From: an uncultured Chloroflexus sp.
GTDB taxonomy: Bacteria; Chloroflexota; Chloroflexia; Chloroflexales; Chloroflexaceae
Direction: 5' to 3'
DNA length: 64,000 nt
NCBI RefSeq assembly: GCF_937129525.1
Contig: NZ_CAKZNK010000108.1
Location: 59,659 to 123,658 of the forward strand
Positions 40,266 to 50,518 of the stretch are shown one piece after another (the first letter of the stretch is position 1; each line of letters starts with the position of its first letter). Both the position numbers and the translations under genes were made by a program. Below the pieces are notes generated by a model. That model ran no database searches. It saw only the letters and a list, made by a program, of their open reading frames with translations, and had not been told where the DNA came from.

Positions 40266-40724
40266 ATGCCTGAAATCAGCACCTGCGACTCACCGCAAAT
40301 TGAAGCATACCGGCTCTTCCTGAAGCTACACCGCCGCTTCCAGGAACTTAATCGTGAAGAATTTCGGCCATATGACCTCTCGACACCGCAATACGCCATT
40401 CTCTTTTACGCTACCGAAGAGGGCGTGCCGTTGAGCTATATCTGCAACGAGATGTTGGCCGACAATTCTAACCTCACCCGCCTCGTTGACCGGCTCGAAC
40501 GGCGCGGTCTGGTGCAACGCGCAACCGATCCGCGCGATCGCCGGGTAACTCTGGTGCAATTGACACCCGCCGGCAAAGCGCTCATCGATGAGTTGCGGCC
40601 TCGCCATCGCCGCATGGTCGAGCAACGTCTCAGTTATCTTTCACCAGAAGAATTGGCTGCTTTTCATCAAGCGATGCAGCATCTTTACGATGCGCTGCGA
40701 ACGCACGTTGATCGAGAAGAATAG
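40266..40724 (+). CDS. MarR-family transcriptional regulator
   Basis: LSTPQYAILFYATEEGVPLSYICNEMLADNSNLTRLVDRLERRGLVQRATDPRDRRVTLVQLTPAGK. Confidence 0.92.
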   Translation: MPEISTCDSPQIEAYRLFLKLHRRFQELNREEFRPYDLSTPQYAILFYATEEGVPLSYICNEMLADNSNLTRLVDRLERRGLVQRATDPRDRRVTLVQLTPAGKALIDELRPRHRRMVEQRLSYLSPEELAAFHQAMQHLYDALRTHVDREE

Positions 40725-40726
40725 CT

Positions 40727-41968
40727 ATGCGATCAAGCTCTGCGCTCACCACGTCCGATCAACGCCAGTTGGCAATGTTTCGCGCCCTTCGTCATCGCAA
40801 CTATCGCCTTTTCTTTGCCGGGCAATTGATCTCCCTCACCGGTACGTGGATGCAGAGTGTCGCGCAGGGATGGCTGGTATTACGGCTTTCTGACTCGCCG
40901 CTTTTGCTTGGATTGGTTGCGGCAGCCAACTCGCTGCCAGTGTTGCTATTCTCTCTCTTCGCCGGCACCGTTGCCGATCGTTTTCCCAAACGGCGAGTTC
41001 TGCTCATCACCCAATCGACGGCTATGCTGCTGGCAGCAATCCTGGCCGGTCTCACGCTCAGTGGTCTGGTGCAGATCGAGCACGTGTTGATCCTGGCATT
41101 GCTGCTAGGCGTAGTCAATGCCTTTGACGCGCCAGCGCGGCAGGCTTTTACCGTCGAGATGGTGGGGCGCGAAGATTTGTTAAATGCAATCGCCCTGAAT
41201 TCATCGATTTTCAATGGCGCGCGCACGATGGGGCCGGCTGTTGCCGGTATCGTCGTAGCCTGGATTGGCGAAGGGCCGGCTTTTCTATTCAACGCGCTCA
41301 GTTTTGGCGCAGTGTTGACCAGCCTGTTGCTGATGCGCCTCGATGCGCGACCAGCGGCAGGACCGCGTCGCGGCGGCCTGCTTAGCGCCGGGTTGCGCTA
41401 CATCGCCAGTGAGCCTGACGTTCGCGCCCTCTTGTTTCGCGCTGGCGCCGTTAGCATGTTCTGCTTCGTGCATATCCCCCTGTTGCCCGTCTTCGCGCGC
41501 GACGTTTTGCAGATCGGCGCTGTCGGCCTGGGCTGGTTGTCAGCAGCCAGCGGCATGGGATCGCTCGTCGCAGCCCTGATTCTGGCCCAGTTGCGCGATG
41601 ATGCGCCGCGCGGCAAGTTACTGGCTACAGCAGCATTGCTCTATGCGCCACTTCTGATCGGCTTTACGCAAACGCGAAGTGTGCCACTGGCGCTGATCTT
41701 GATAGGTCTGTGCGGTTGGGCCGGCGTAACCACTATGGCTCTCACCAACACGCTCATTCAATTGATCGTCCCTGATGATCTACGCGGACGAGTGATGAGC
41801 GTCTTTACCCTGATGCTGATGGGTTTGAGCCCGCTCGGCGGTATGCTGGCCGGCAGTATTGCCGAGCTGGTCGGCAGCGTGCCGCTGGTGGTCGCCAGCA
41901 GCGCCGTGATCGGCTGGCTACTGGTGCTGGTCGTCGAATGGCAAGCGCCACAGTTGCGTCGTCTGTAG
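40727..41968 (+). CDS. MFS transporter (enterobactin-exporter/EntS-like MFS_3 type)
   Basis: FRALRHRNYRLFFAGQLISLTGTWMQSVAQGWLVLRLSDSPLLLGLV signature; starts 2 nt after the MarR stop. Confidence 0.94.
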   Translation: MRSSSALTTSDQRQLAMFRALRHRNYRLFFAGQLISLTGTWMQSVAQGWLVLRLSDSPLLLGLVAAANSLPVLLFSLFAGTVADRFPKRRVLLITQSTAMLLAAILAGLTLSGLVQIEHVLILALLLGVVNAFDAPARQAFTVEMVGREDLLNAIALNSSIFNGARTMGPAVAGIVVAWIGEGPAFLFNALSFGAVLTSLLLMRLDARPAAGPRRGGLLSAGLRYIASEPDVRALLFRAGAVSMFCFVHIPLLPVFARDVLQIGAVGLGWLSAASGMGSLVAALILAQLRDDAPRGKLLATAALLYAPLLIGFTQTRSVPLALILIGLCGWAGVTTMALTNTLIQLIVPDDLRGRVMSVFTLMLMGLSPLGGMLAGSIAELVGSVPLVVASSAVIGWLLVLVVEWQAPQLRRL

Positions 41969-41999
41969 CGCCTGGCCCACTCAGGCCACTACCAGCCTG

Positions 42000-43589
42000 T
42001 TACCGCGCTGGCGCACACGGCGGCGGCGTTACCAGCCAGGGCGCAAACGTGATATTGCTGCCAACCGCTTCGCCGATGCCTTGCGGGTTTGCATCAGGTT
42101 CATATGGTCCAGAGGCATGCCCCCACCAGTTGTTACGCATATCGAGCGCAATTTCGCTCGCAGCGCCGCGACCGATACCAAAGGTAAGGTACGTTGGTCG
42201 GATGACCGGAGTATGCCCCTCGATCAGGTTTTGTTCGATCCGTAACGGCATCAGAAATGTGCCGTCAGGGTTGACCTGTAACGTCTCGCTCCGCAAACTC
42301 AGCCCCAGATTGTCACCGATTAACGCATTGCAAACGATTGTTCCTTGCAACGTACCGTTTGTCGTTAATTGCAGATTAGCGCTGCCGCCGCGAAACAGGT
42401 TACCTTCAATAGTAAGGTTCATTGTTTCGCGGCCATTCTGATTGGCGACACGCACCATTGGCGCGCCGGCACTCAAAAGATTGCCGCCAATCCGATTGCC
42501 AACCAGAGTTACCGAATTCCCCCGACCAGATGAAACCTCAAGCGCGGCGCCAAAGGGCACATCGTTGCCGGCAATCTCGCTCTGTCTCAGATCGAGCTGT
42601 GAGTCGGCCACGATCACTCCGCCACCGTTATTGACAATACGGCTAAAGCGCATTACCAGGCCACCCTCTTCACTGACCAGCACCGTTCCGCCCAGGCCAC
42701 CACCGCGAATTTCGGTGTGTTCGAGGGCGATAAATCCGCCAGGCCGACCAAAGATACCACCCCAGCGCGCGCCGGTAGCGCCAGTGAAGCGCACCGGTTG
42801 ATCGGGCTGACCCAGCGCAATCATTCGACCGCCATCGACATAGATTGAGGCACCCGGCGCCAGACGCACTTCAACCCCCGGTTCAATAATCAGTTCACTG
42901 CCGGGTGGAATCTGCACATCGCGATTGAGGACAATTGGGCCTTGCCCGGCAGACCAGCGCGTACTGCCGCGTAGTACGAGCGCCGGGATTGGGGTTGGCA
43001 AAGGAGTGGCGGTTGGCAATGGCGTTGCCGTTGGTGGTGGCGGCGACGTTGGGCTATCATCGATGATCAGATCGGAACTGGTCGGAGTGGGAGGTGGTGG
43101 CGAAGTCGGACGCGGAATGGCAACCGTGGGCTGCGGTGGGATGGTCGCGGTTGGCGCTATCGTGGGCTGCGCCGGTGGCGTACCTTCAGGAACCGGATAG
43201 GCCGGTGCCGTTGCGGTGGGAATGACAGCTATACCGGTTTCAGCCTGCACCGTGGCCGCCAGCGCAGTAATTTCCAGCACTACACTTGTTTGGGTCTGGG
43301 CAATGTCAACAGTCGGCAGGGCTACCGGATAGGCTGGTGTCAGCGTCACCACACCACCGGCTGGCGCCGTCGTCGCGATCGGATAAGGCGCAATCTGAGT
43401 GGGTGGCCGCGCCGATACAGGCGATGGAGTAGTTGCAGGAATGCCAATCTGATCGACACCAGGTGAAAAGATGAAGGTCAAGGCTACACCGAGCGCAAGC
43501 AGCGCTAGAGCACCGATCAAAAGCCAGGTATCACGGTTGAAGCGTATCCTGGGTGTTGGCGAAGGAGGTGAAGGTTCGGTCTCAGACAC
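42000..43589 (-). CDS. Membrane-anchored protein with Pro/Thr-rich linker and right-handed parallel beta-helix-like C-terminus
   Basis: Single TM (TWLLIGALALLALGVALTFIF), PTPTATPLPTATPLPTPIP linker, NNGGGVIVADSQLDLRQSEIAGNDVPFGAALEVSSG-type repeats. GTG start probable. Confidence 0.75.
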   Translation of the reverse strand: MSETEPSPPSPTPRIRFNRDTWLLIGALALLALGVALTFIFSPGVDQIGIPATTPSPVSARPPTQIAPYPIATTAPAGGVVTLTPAYPVALPTVDIAQTQTSVVLEITALAATVQAETGIAVIPTATAPAYPVPEGTPPAQPTIAPTATIPPQPTVAIPRPTSPPPPTPTSSDLIIDDSPTSPPPPTATPLPTATPLPTPIPALVLRGSTRWSAGQGPIVLNRDVQIPPGSELIIEPGVEVRLAPGASIYVDGGRMIALGQPDQPVRFTGATGARWGGIFGRPGGFIALEHTEIRGGGLGGTVLVSEEGGLVMRFSRIVNNGGGVIVADSQLDLRQSEIAGNDVPFGAALEVSSGRGNSVTLVGNRIGGNLLSAGAPMVRVANQNGRETMNLTIEGNLFRGGSANLQLTTNGTLQGTIVCNALIGDNLGLSLRSETLQVNPDGTFLMPLRIEQNLIEGHTPVIRPTYLTFGIGRGAASEIALDMRNNWWGHASGPYEPDANPQGIGEAVGSNITFAPWLVTPPPCAPAR

Positions 43590-43652
43590 AGAAGCGCCTC
43601 CGCTACAAAGCAAGCATCTCTCGTTATCTTATCACACTGCGGCAAGCGACAA

Positions 43653-44924
43653 CTACAGGGCTAACAGCGCCAACTCGGTCAGCATCTCAGCCGCAGTCAG
43701 ACCACCGTGCAAGCCACGGAATGCGACCGGTTTGGCGCGGGGATGCTCCCAACCGATTGCGCCGTCAGGACCGGGCAAAATGGTTAACTCCCCCAACCGC
43801 GCGCGCAAGCGCACGCCGGGTTGTGGCCCAAAATAACCGGACGTAAGCAAATCGTTGGTACGCAACACTGTGGCGCGTTCGCCGAGGCGACGCTGGAGCT
43901 GAACCTGAACCTCTTCCACCGCCTCTGGTTGCACATGCAACATGGTTACTCGCGGTGATCCTGATGGTGGCAAGGGGCGATGATCGCCACCGTGTCGCAA
44001 GAAACGCTCAAGGTCAGGCCAGAGACGATTGAGCACAATGCTCTGCTGCGGATCGACTGTCATTTGACCGTGATCGGCAGTCACCATCAGCAGCGTCGGC
44101 TGCGGCGCTGCCTGCAACACGGGCATGAGGTGCTGTTCGAGTTGATCGAGCACCGAGGTAATAACCGTCGTGACAGCCGCTGCGGTGGGGCCGTGTTCGT
44201 GCATCGCCGCATCGATTGAGTCGAAGTAGACGTGATAAAAACCCTGTCCTTGCTGATGTTCGAACAAATAGCGCAACCGGGTAGCCGCATCGGCAATCGA
44301 TTGAAACGGCGTTATCAGCGCACCCTGACACAACACGCGCGTGTACACAGAATGGGCCAGCGCTGCTGGCAAAAATACCGCACTGGTAACACCGGCGTCG
44401 GCCAGGCGCCGATAGAAACGCTCTGGGGGATAGATCTGATTCGGATCGACACCATAAGCGACTAACCCATCGGCTGCGCGTTCAAATACGGGCGAGAAGA
44501 GCAACGAACCGATCACGGCTTGCAGATCGGGTTCAAAGATATACCATTCGTAGATACCGCTCTGATCGGCAGCGAGACCGGTGTGCAGCAACGTTACATG
44601 CACAGCAGTCGTTGAAGGAAAGGCGCTGGTCAACTGACAGATGCGTCCGGTCGTGAGAAAGCGACGCAGAAATGGCGCATGATCGATGAATCGGCTGAAG
44701 AACTCCCAGCCAAACGAATCGAGCATGAGCAAAACGACCGTCTGTGGCCGTTCCGGCAAACCAGCCAGTGCAGCAGCAGGCAAGCCAGCAACCGACGCAC
44801 CGGTTAAAAGGCGCTCAATTGTTGCCGGAATACGGGCAAAACCGTAGGTGTCATAGATTGGGAATACGTGATGTTCATCTCGCGTTGCGGCTGCGATAGC
44901 GGCAGTTGACTCGGCAACCAGCAT
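43653..44924 (-). CDS. Alkaline-phosphatase superfamily (nucleotide pyrophosphatase/phosphodiesterase-like) protein
   Basis: VVLLMLDSFGWEFFSRF, PSTTAVHVTLLHTGL, TLLMVTADHGQMTVDP. Confidence 0.87.
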   Translation of the reverse strand: MLVAESTAAIAAATRDEHHVFPIYDTYGFARIPATIERLLTGASVAGLPAAALAGLPERPQTVVLLMLDSFGWEFFSRFIDHAPFLRRFLTTGRICQLTSAFPSTTAVHVTLLHTGLAADQSGIYEWYIFEPDLQAVIGSLLFSPVFERAADGLVAYGVDPNQIYPPERFYRRLADAGVTSAVFLPAALAHSVYTRVLCQGALITPFQSIADAATRLRYLFEHQQGQGFYHVYFDSIDAAMHEHGPTAAAVTTVITSVLDQLEQHLMPVLQAAPQPTLLMVTADHGQMTVDPQQSIVLNRLWPDLERFLRHGGDHRPLPPSGSPRVTMLHVQPEAVEEVQVQLQRRLGERATVLRTNDLLTSGYFGPQPGVRLRARLGELTILPGPDGAIGWEHPRAKPVAFRGLHGGLTAAEMLTELALLAL

Positions 44925-45113
44925 AACGCACTCCTTGAGAAGACTATCCGATGCTGGTTAAACTGTACCACAGTCCACCAGAGTATGCTCCACATTTGAA
45001 TAACTATTGTCATTAAATTTTCACCACCCATACTATCTAAGGTCAATTGACGAGTTGCCTGCATACAGATAGAATAAGAGGCAAGTTTCGCCATCAATAG
45101 CTCTGGCGCCACT

Positions 45114-45827
45114 ATGAGCACACGCGATCTCATCGGCCTGCTAGTATCGTTTGGGTATGCATTTGGCCTGCTCATTGTTGCTGAAGTGATTCGACGCTGG
45201 CGCGGTTATCCGCAAGACTTCACGCGCAAATTCGTCCACATCGGCGCCGGAATGTGGGTATTTGGGGTATTGGCCCTGTTCGAAAACTGGACAATTGGTA
45301 TCATCCCCTTTGCCACCTTCATTGTGCTAAACTTCATCTTCTACCGATTCCGATTGCTGGAATCGGTTGACGCTCCCGACAGCACGCCGGGCACGGTCTA
45401 TTTTGCGCTGTCAATTACCCTGCTCTTCCTCGTTTTCTGGCGGACCGATTCACCACAAGATCGAGGATACATCGCGGCTGCCGGCACGATGGCGATGACC
45501 TGGGGTGATGCGCTCGCCGCCATCATCGGCAAACGATGGGGCCGCCACCACTATCAGGTGGGGCGGGGACGTCGCTCGTTTGAAGGTTCGGCAGCAATGT
45601 TTATTGCCAGCGCCATCGCGATGTTTCTCACCCTGTTACTGGTGCCGGGATCGGCGCTTAGCCCGCTGAGCGCACCGATTAGCGCCGGAGCAGCATTGAT
45701 AGCCAGTCTCGCTGCCGCGCTGGTTGCAACCATCGCCGAAGGTGTTTCGCCGCATGGCACCGATAACTTGAGCGTTCCGTTACTGGCCGGCGCCGTGATT
45801 GCAGGAATCCTGCCGTTTGTGCCATAA
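45114..45827 (+). CDS. Phytol/dolichol kinase-like, CDP-alcohol-related membrane kinase
   Basis: DFTRKFVHIGAGMWVFGVLALF, MTWGDALAAIIGKRWGRHHYQVGRGRRSFEGSAAMF, EGVSPHGTDNLSVPLLAG. Confidence 0.85.
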   Translation: MSTRDLIGLLVSFGYAFGLLIVAEVIRRWRGYPQDFTRKFVHIGAGMWVFGVLALFENWTIGIIPFATFIVLNFIFYRFRLLESVDAPDSTPGTVYFALSITLLFLVFWRTDSPQDRGYIAAAGTMAMTWGDALAAIIGKRWGRHHYQVGRGRRSFEGSAAMFIASAIAMFLTLLLVPGSALSPLSAPISAGAALIASLAAALVATIAEGVSPHGTDNLSVPLLAGAVIAGILPFVP

Positions 45828-45876
45828 TAAGGGGGTAGTGTAGCCACACTCACTGCAACGGTAAGAGGAGCACGTC

Positions 45877-46263
45877 TTGGACACCTTGCGCATACCGATA
45901 TTGAAGATTGGTGACATCCTGATAGCATCGATTCAGGTGGCCCTGCACGATGCATCCGCGGTGCAATTCAAAGATGACTTGTTGCAAAAGATCCACGATA
46001 CCCGCGCTCGCGGCGTGATCATCGATCTCACCGCTCTCGATGTGGTTGACAGTTTTATTGGTCGATTGATTGCCGACATTGCCGCAATGGCCGGCTTGAT
46101 GGGCGCGAGGGTCGTCTTGACCGGTTTGCAGCCGGCAGTGGCCATTACCCTGGTCGAGCTAGGACTTGAATTACCGCGCGTGCTCACCGCGCTGAACCTC
46201 GAAAAGGGGTTGGCGATGATGCAGCGGATGACGAACGAGGAGAGCGACGATGGCGCAGAGTAA
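45877..46263 (+). CDS. rsbS: STAS-domain anti-anti-sigma-type antagonist (RsbS-like)
   Basis: MDTLRIPILKIGDILIASIQVALHDASAVQFKDDLLQKIHDTRARGVIIDLTALDVVDSFIGRLI; TTG start. Confidence 0.88.
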   Translation: MDTLRIPILKIGDILIASIQVALHDASAVQFKDDLLQKIHDTRARGVIIDLTALDVVDSFIGRLIADIAAMAGLMGARVVLTGLQPAVAITLVELGLELPRVLTALNLEKGLAMMQRMTNEESDDGAE

Positions 46264-46651
46264 GACTGCTGTCATTCGAAGCGACCTTGACATTGTCATC
46301 GCGCGCACAATGGCACGCGATATGGCCAAGGCGCTCGGCTTTGGGCCAATCGATCAGGCACGCATCGCTACGGCAGTGAGCGAATTGGCCCGCAATATCT
46401 TTCTCTATGCTGGCACCGGTAACGTTACTGTGCGCGACATTGAGAAGGGATCGCGCAAGGGGATCGAGATTATTTGCGAAGATCAGGGTCCCGGCATTCC
46501 CAATATTGATCTGGTGATGCAAGACGGCTATAGCACGTCACGCGGTATGGGAATGGGGTTACCCGGCGCGAAACGGCTCATGGACGAATTCGACATTAAG
46601 TCGAAAGAGGGCGTCGGCACGACCATCGTTTGCCGAAAGTGGCGCAATTAG
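46250..46651 (+). CDS. rsbT: Serine-protein kinase/anti-sigma switch kinase (RsbT-like)
   Basis: TAVSELARNIFLYAGTGNVTVRDIEKGSRKGIEIICEDQGPGIPNIDLVMQDGYSTSRGMGMGLPGAKRLMDEFDI; overlaps rsbS-like gene. Confidence 0.9.
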   Translation: MAQSKTAVIRSDLDIVIARTMARDMAKALGFGPIDQARIATAVSELARNIFLYAGTGNVTVRDIEKGSRKGIEIICEDQGPGIPNIDLVMQDGYSTSRGMGMGLPGAKRLMDEFDIKSKEGVGTTIVCRKWRN

Positions 46652-46685
46652 TGATGGGTGGATCGCAACGATCCACCCATCACTA
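46649..46685. terminator. Bidirectional hairpin between convergent rsbT-like and Fe-ADH genes
   Basis: Perfect 17-bp inverted repeat TAGTGATGGGTGGATCG-CAA-CGATCCACCCATCACTA; the first TAG is the rsbT-like stop. Confidence 0.75.
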
Positions 46686-46693
46686 GCCGGTAG

Positions 46694-47881
46694 TTAACCC
46701 TCCATCCGCTCACCCTCATCATACGCTTTCGCGTAGAGTTCAATGATCTCCTGCCTGGTCGGCTTGCGTGGATTATTGGCGGGACTGCCGCTATCGATGG
46801 CGGCATCGGCCATTGCCGGCGCCAGTTCCATCAATCGCTCACGCGACACACCCAGTTGGCGCAGTGATGGAATTTTGATGTCACGCACCAGCCGACGAAT
46901 CGCAACTACTGCCCGGTCAGCAGCCTCCATTGGCGACAGGCCATCAATCGGTTCACCCATGGCCCGCGCGATGTCTGCATACCGTTTGGGATCACCCACC
47001 AGACTGAACTCGGTGACCACTGCCAGCAAGGCCGCATTGGAAACGCCATGGGCAATGTGGAAGTAGGCGCCAATCGGGCGCGACATGCCATGCACTAACG
47101 CTACCGACGAGTTGCTAAAGGCAATACCGGCCTGCGTCGCGCCTAACATCATCTTTTCACGCGCCTCGATATTGTTGCCATTCGCCCATGCCTGCCGGAT
47201 ATTCCCGGCGATCAGCTCAATTGCCGAAAGGCACAGCACGTCAGTCATCGGCTGTCGCTTCACCGATACATACGCCTCAATTGCATGCACCAGCGCATCA
47301 ACGCCCGTGGCTGCTGTCACGCTCGGCGGCGATGAGATGGTCAGCATCGGATCGACAATCGCAATCGTCGGCATCAGGTAGGGGCTGCCGATCAGCATCT
47401 TCACATCCGTCTTCTGATCAGTAATGACGGTGTAGATTGTCGCCTCGCTACCGGTACCGGCAGTTGTCGGGATAGCCACCAGTGGCACGCCGGGATTGGC
47501 AATCTTCCCGATCCCCTTGTACTGTTCGATTGAGCCAGAGTTGGTTACAAGCACCGCTATCGCTTTTGCTGTATCAATCGGGCTACCGCCGCCAACCGCC
47601 ACGACAAAATCACAGCCGCCTTCATGGTAAGCCGCCAGACCCTCCTGGACATATTCGACCACGGGTTCTGTATTGACACCGGCATAGACCACGCTGGCAA
47701 TGCCGTGATTGGCCAGATTCTGTTCGACTTGCCCGACCACGCCGATCTTTTGCATAATCTGATCGGTTACCAATAATGCCTTTTTCCAGCCTCGTCTGGC
47801 GCATTGCGCCCCTACGTGATCAACGGCGCCTGAGCCGATCACCATTTGCGCTGGCATGATGAACTCTCGCGGCGGCATCAT
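46694..47881 (-). CDS. Iron-containing alcohol dehydrogenase
   Basis: DFVVAVGGGSPIDTAKAIAVL, TAGTGSEATIYTVITD, ALVHGMSRPIGAYFHIAHGVSNAALL. Confidence 0.94.
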   Translation of the reverse strand: MMPPREFIMPAQMVIGSGAVDHVGAQCARRGWKKALLVTDQIMQKIGVVGQVEQNLANHGIASVVYAGVNTEPVVEYVQEGLAAYHEGGCDFVVAVGGGSPIDTAKAIAVLVTNSGSIEQYKGIGKIANPGVPLVAIPTTAGTGSEATIYTVITDQKTDVKMLIGSPYLMPTIAIVDPMLTISSPPSVTAATGVDALVHAIEAYVSVKRQPMTDVLCLSAIELIAGNIRQAWANGNNIEAREKMMLGATQAGIAFSNSSVALVHGMSRPIGAYFHIAHGVSNAALLAVVTEFSLVGDPKRYADIARAMGEPIDGLSPMEAADRAVVAIRRLVRDIKIPSLRQLGVSRERLMELAPAMADAAIDSGSPANNPRKPTRQEIIELYAKAYDEGERMEG

Positions 47882-48094
47882 ATGCCCTCTCCTTTCTGGC
47901 GAGTAGCTTGCAACATCTGTGAGACGCTGACCTGGAGAATGTTACCTCAAGTGTAATACGACTTGCGCAGCGCGTCAAAATCGACCGTACCGGTGATCGA
48001 CATCGCCAGATCACCACTCTCACGGTATAATCAAGACGTTCGCGTCATGGCGAGGGCGTTTGACCCGCGCTGCTCGATACAAAGGAGTATCGCT

Positions 48095-49348
48095 ATGGAT
48101 TTGACCGCAAACTACGACATGTTTCTTGGCCCCGAACACGAGCTGCTGCGCCAGACGGTACGCAACTTTGCCGAGCGCGAAGTTGCGCCCTACATTCGTG
48201 AATGGGATCGCAGCGGCGCCAAAGCCGAAGGACCAGAAGATCGACCACATCTGCGCCCCGTGCTCAAACGGATGGGAGAGCTGGGATTGCTTGGCATCTG
48301 TATCCCACAACGCTATGGCGGCGCGGGAATGGACTATCTTGCGCTGGCGGTCGTATGCGAGGAACTGGAGCGCGTTGATAGTTTTCTACGCGTCGTGATG
48401 AGCGTGCATACTGGTCTCAACTCGCTCTCGCTGTTACAATGGGGTACCGAAGAACAAAAACGGCGCTTCCTGACCCCACAGGCGCGCGGCGAAAAGCTGG
48501 CAGCCTACTGCCTCACCGAACCGAACAGCGGCACCGACGCGGCAGCAATGCAGGCAACGGCACGCCGTGACGGTGACTCGTACATCCTCAATGGCGAGAA
48601 GATCTGGATCAGCCTGGCCGATCTGGCCGACAACTTCCTCGTCTTTGCCAAGACCGATCCCACTGCCGGACCGCGTGGCATTACCGCCTTCATCGTTGAG
48701 CGCACAATGCCAGGGGTCAGTAGCTATCCCATTCACGGCAAACTCGGTGTGCGGGCCGGCAATACCGGCGGCGTCGTTCTGCAAGATGTGCGCGTACCGC
48801 TCTCGCACCGGCTGGGCGAGGAAGGAGAAGGCTTCAAAATCGCGATGGCCGCTCTCGACAATGGCCGCTACACGGTAGCCGCTGGCGCTACCGGCCTGAT
48901 TCAGGCCAGTCTCGAAGCCAGCATTCGCTACGCGCGCGAACGACAAACCTTCGGCGTGCCGATTGGTGAGCATCAGCTTGTCAAGCGGATGATCAGCCAC
49001 ATGGTACGCAAGCTCGACACCTCGCGCCTGCTGGTGTATCGGGCAGGCTGGATGAAGAACAAAGGGATTCGCAATACGCGCGAGACGACTCTGGCCAAAT
49101 GGCATGCTACGGTTAGCAGTTTTGAGGCGGCAGATGATGCCATTCAGATCCACGGCGCGTATGGTTACGCCGATGAATACCCGGTCGAGCGTTATCTGCG
49201 CAACGCGCGCGGCGCCATCATCTACGAAGGCACCCGTGAATTGCAAGAGTTGTTGCAGGCCGATTTCGTGATGGGCTACCGTAAATATCCTCACTTGCGT
49301 TGCGAGTTGCCGGCGTATGACCCGATTTTGTGGGAGAGTGAAGAGTAA
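48095..49348 (+). CDS. Acyl-CoA dehydrogenase
   Basis: MDLTANYDMFLGPEHELLRQTVRNFAEREVAP, CLTEPNSGTDAAAMQATARRDGDSYILNGEKIWIS, QIHGAYGYADEYPVERYLRNARGAIIYEGTRELQE; SD AAAGGAG. Confidence 0.95.
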   Translation: MDLTANYDMFLGPEHELLRQTVRNFAEREVAPYIREWDRSGAKAEGPEDRPHLRPVLKRMGELGLLGICIPQRYGGAGMDYLALAVVCEELERVDSFLRVVMSVHTGLNSLSLLQWGTEEQKRRFLTPQARGEKLAAYCLTEPNSGTDAAAMQATARRDGDSYILNGEKIWISLADLADNFLVFAKTDPTAGPRGITAFIVERTMPGVSSYPIHGKLGVRAGNTGGVVLQDVRVPLSHRLGEEGEGFKIAMAALDNGRYTVAAGATGLIQASLEASIRYARERQTFGVPIGEHQLVKRMISHMVRKLDTSRLLVYRAGWMKNKGIRNTRETTLAKWHATVSSFEAADDAIQIHGAYGYADEYPVERYLRNARGAIIYEGTRELQELLQADFVMGYRKYPHLRCELPAYDPILWESEE

Positions 49349-49579
49349 GGTCGGCATCGATAGCGCGATAGTCTGCAATTCGACTGACAGGAATCACTTA
49401 GCGGTGTGCATGTAATGTTTTGATTCGAACCAACACGAGTGAGCGCCGTATCGCGCGCCAAACCCGGGATACGGCGCCACCAATGCCAAGAGCGCATCGC
49501 TCCAATCGAAATTCGATCACTACCGGCTGGCGTCGTGGTGTCATCTGGCGCGAGCAATTCACACTCTTGAGAAACAACA

Positions 49580-50518
49580 ATGACTCAGCGACCAGGCTTT
49601 TGTGTTATCGCGCCAAACCCGGCACTCGACCGCATTTTGACGGTCGAACATCTGCAACCCGGCACCGCGCGACGGGTAACGACAACCCACACTTCCGCTG
49701 GCGGCAAGGGGCTAAATGTGGCCCGCGCTGCGCGAACTCTCAACATTAACGCTCCGATCTGCGCGCCACTCGGCGGTTTAACCGGTCAACAAGTAGCGTG
49801 GCTGGCTGCGCAAGAGGGATTATCGCTCCACGTCGTTCCGATTGGCGACGAAACCCGAGTTTGCACACTGATCGTCGATTCGGTATCTGACCTGGTGACC
49901 GTATTGAATGAGACCGGGCCAAAACTCAATCCATCCGAATGGCATGCCTTGACCGAGCGCATCCTGGCGGTAGACGAAGAGATCCATCTCATCTGTGGTA
50001 GCTTACCGCCGAACGTTCCGCCTGAGATGCTCACCAACCTCATTCAAACCCTTCACGCGCGCAACCGACGAGTGCTGGTTGACACCAGCGGGCCGGCCCT
50101 GGCTGCGGCTGTGGCGGCCAGACCTGACGTAGTAAAGATCAATGGCGAGGAGTTGGGGGCATTGCTTGGTATGACGATTGGCAACGTCGCCACTGCCCAG
50201 CAGGCCGTTACCGAATTACATCAGCGCGGGATCGCCGTTGTGGTAGTTACGCTGGGAGCGCAAGGAGCGGTTGGAATAGACGACCAGGGTGGCGTGATTG
50301 CAATCCCGCCGGCCATACCGGTACGCAATCCAATTGGATGTGGCGATTCATTTTTCGCTGGTCTGGCGGTGGCGCTGAGTAACAGACAATCGCTTGACAC
50401 AGCGATGCGCCTGGCCAGCGCCTGCGCTGTCGCCGATGCCCTCACGCTGGCGCCGGGGCTGATCGAGGAGAAAACCGTATCCAACCTGCTCAACCAGATA
50501 GGCATCGGTTATTGGTAA
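49580..50518 (+). CDS. PfkB-family sugar kinase (1-phosphofructokinase/tagatose-6-P kinase-like)
   Basis: VIAPNPALDRILTVEHLQPGTARRVTTTHTSAGGKGLNVARA; IPVRNPIGCGDSFFAGLAVAL. Confidence 0.93.
   Translation: MTQRPGFCVIAPNPALDRILTVEHLQPGTARRVTTTHTSAGGKGLNVARAARTLNINAPICAPLGGLTGQQVAWLAAQEGLSLHVVPIGDETRVCTLIVDSVSDLVTVLNETGPKLNPSEWHALTERILAVDEEIHLICGSLPPNVPPEMLTNLIQTLHARNRRVLVDTSGPALAAAVAARPDVVKINGEELGALLGMTIGNVATAQQAVTELHQRGIAVVVVTLGAQGAVGIDDQGGVIAIPPAIPVRNPIGCGDSFFAGLAVALSNRQSLDTAMRLASACAVADALTLAPGLIEEKTVSNLLNQIGIGYW

Noticed and set aside
42960-43160. GGTGGC/GTTGGC-rich low-complexity DNA that looked like a repeat array
   Set aside because: Explained by the in-frame Pro/Thr linker of the beta-helix protein; not a CRISPR or satellite.
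48434-49378. 314-aa minus-strand ORF
   Set aside because: Antisense to acyl-CoA dehydrogenase; no recognisable motif.
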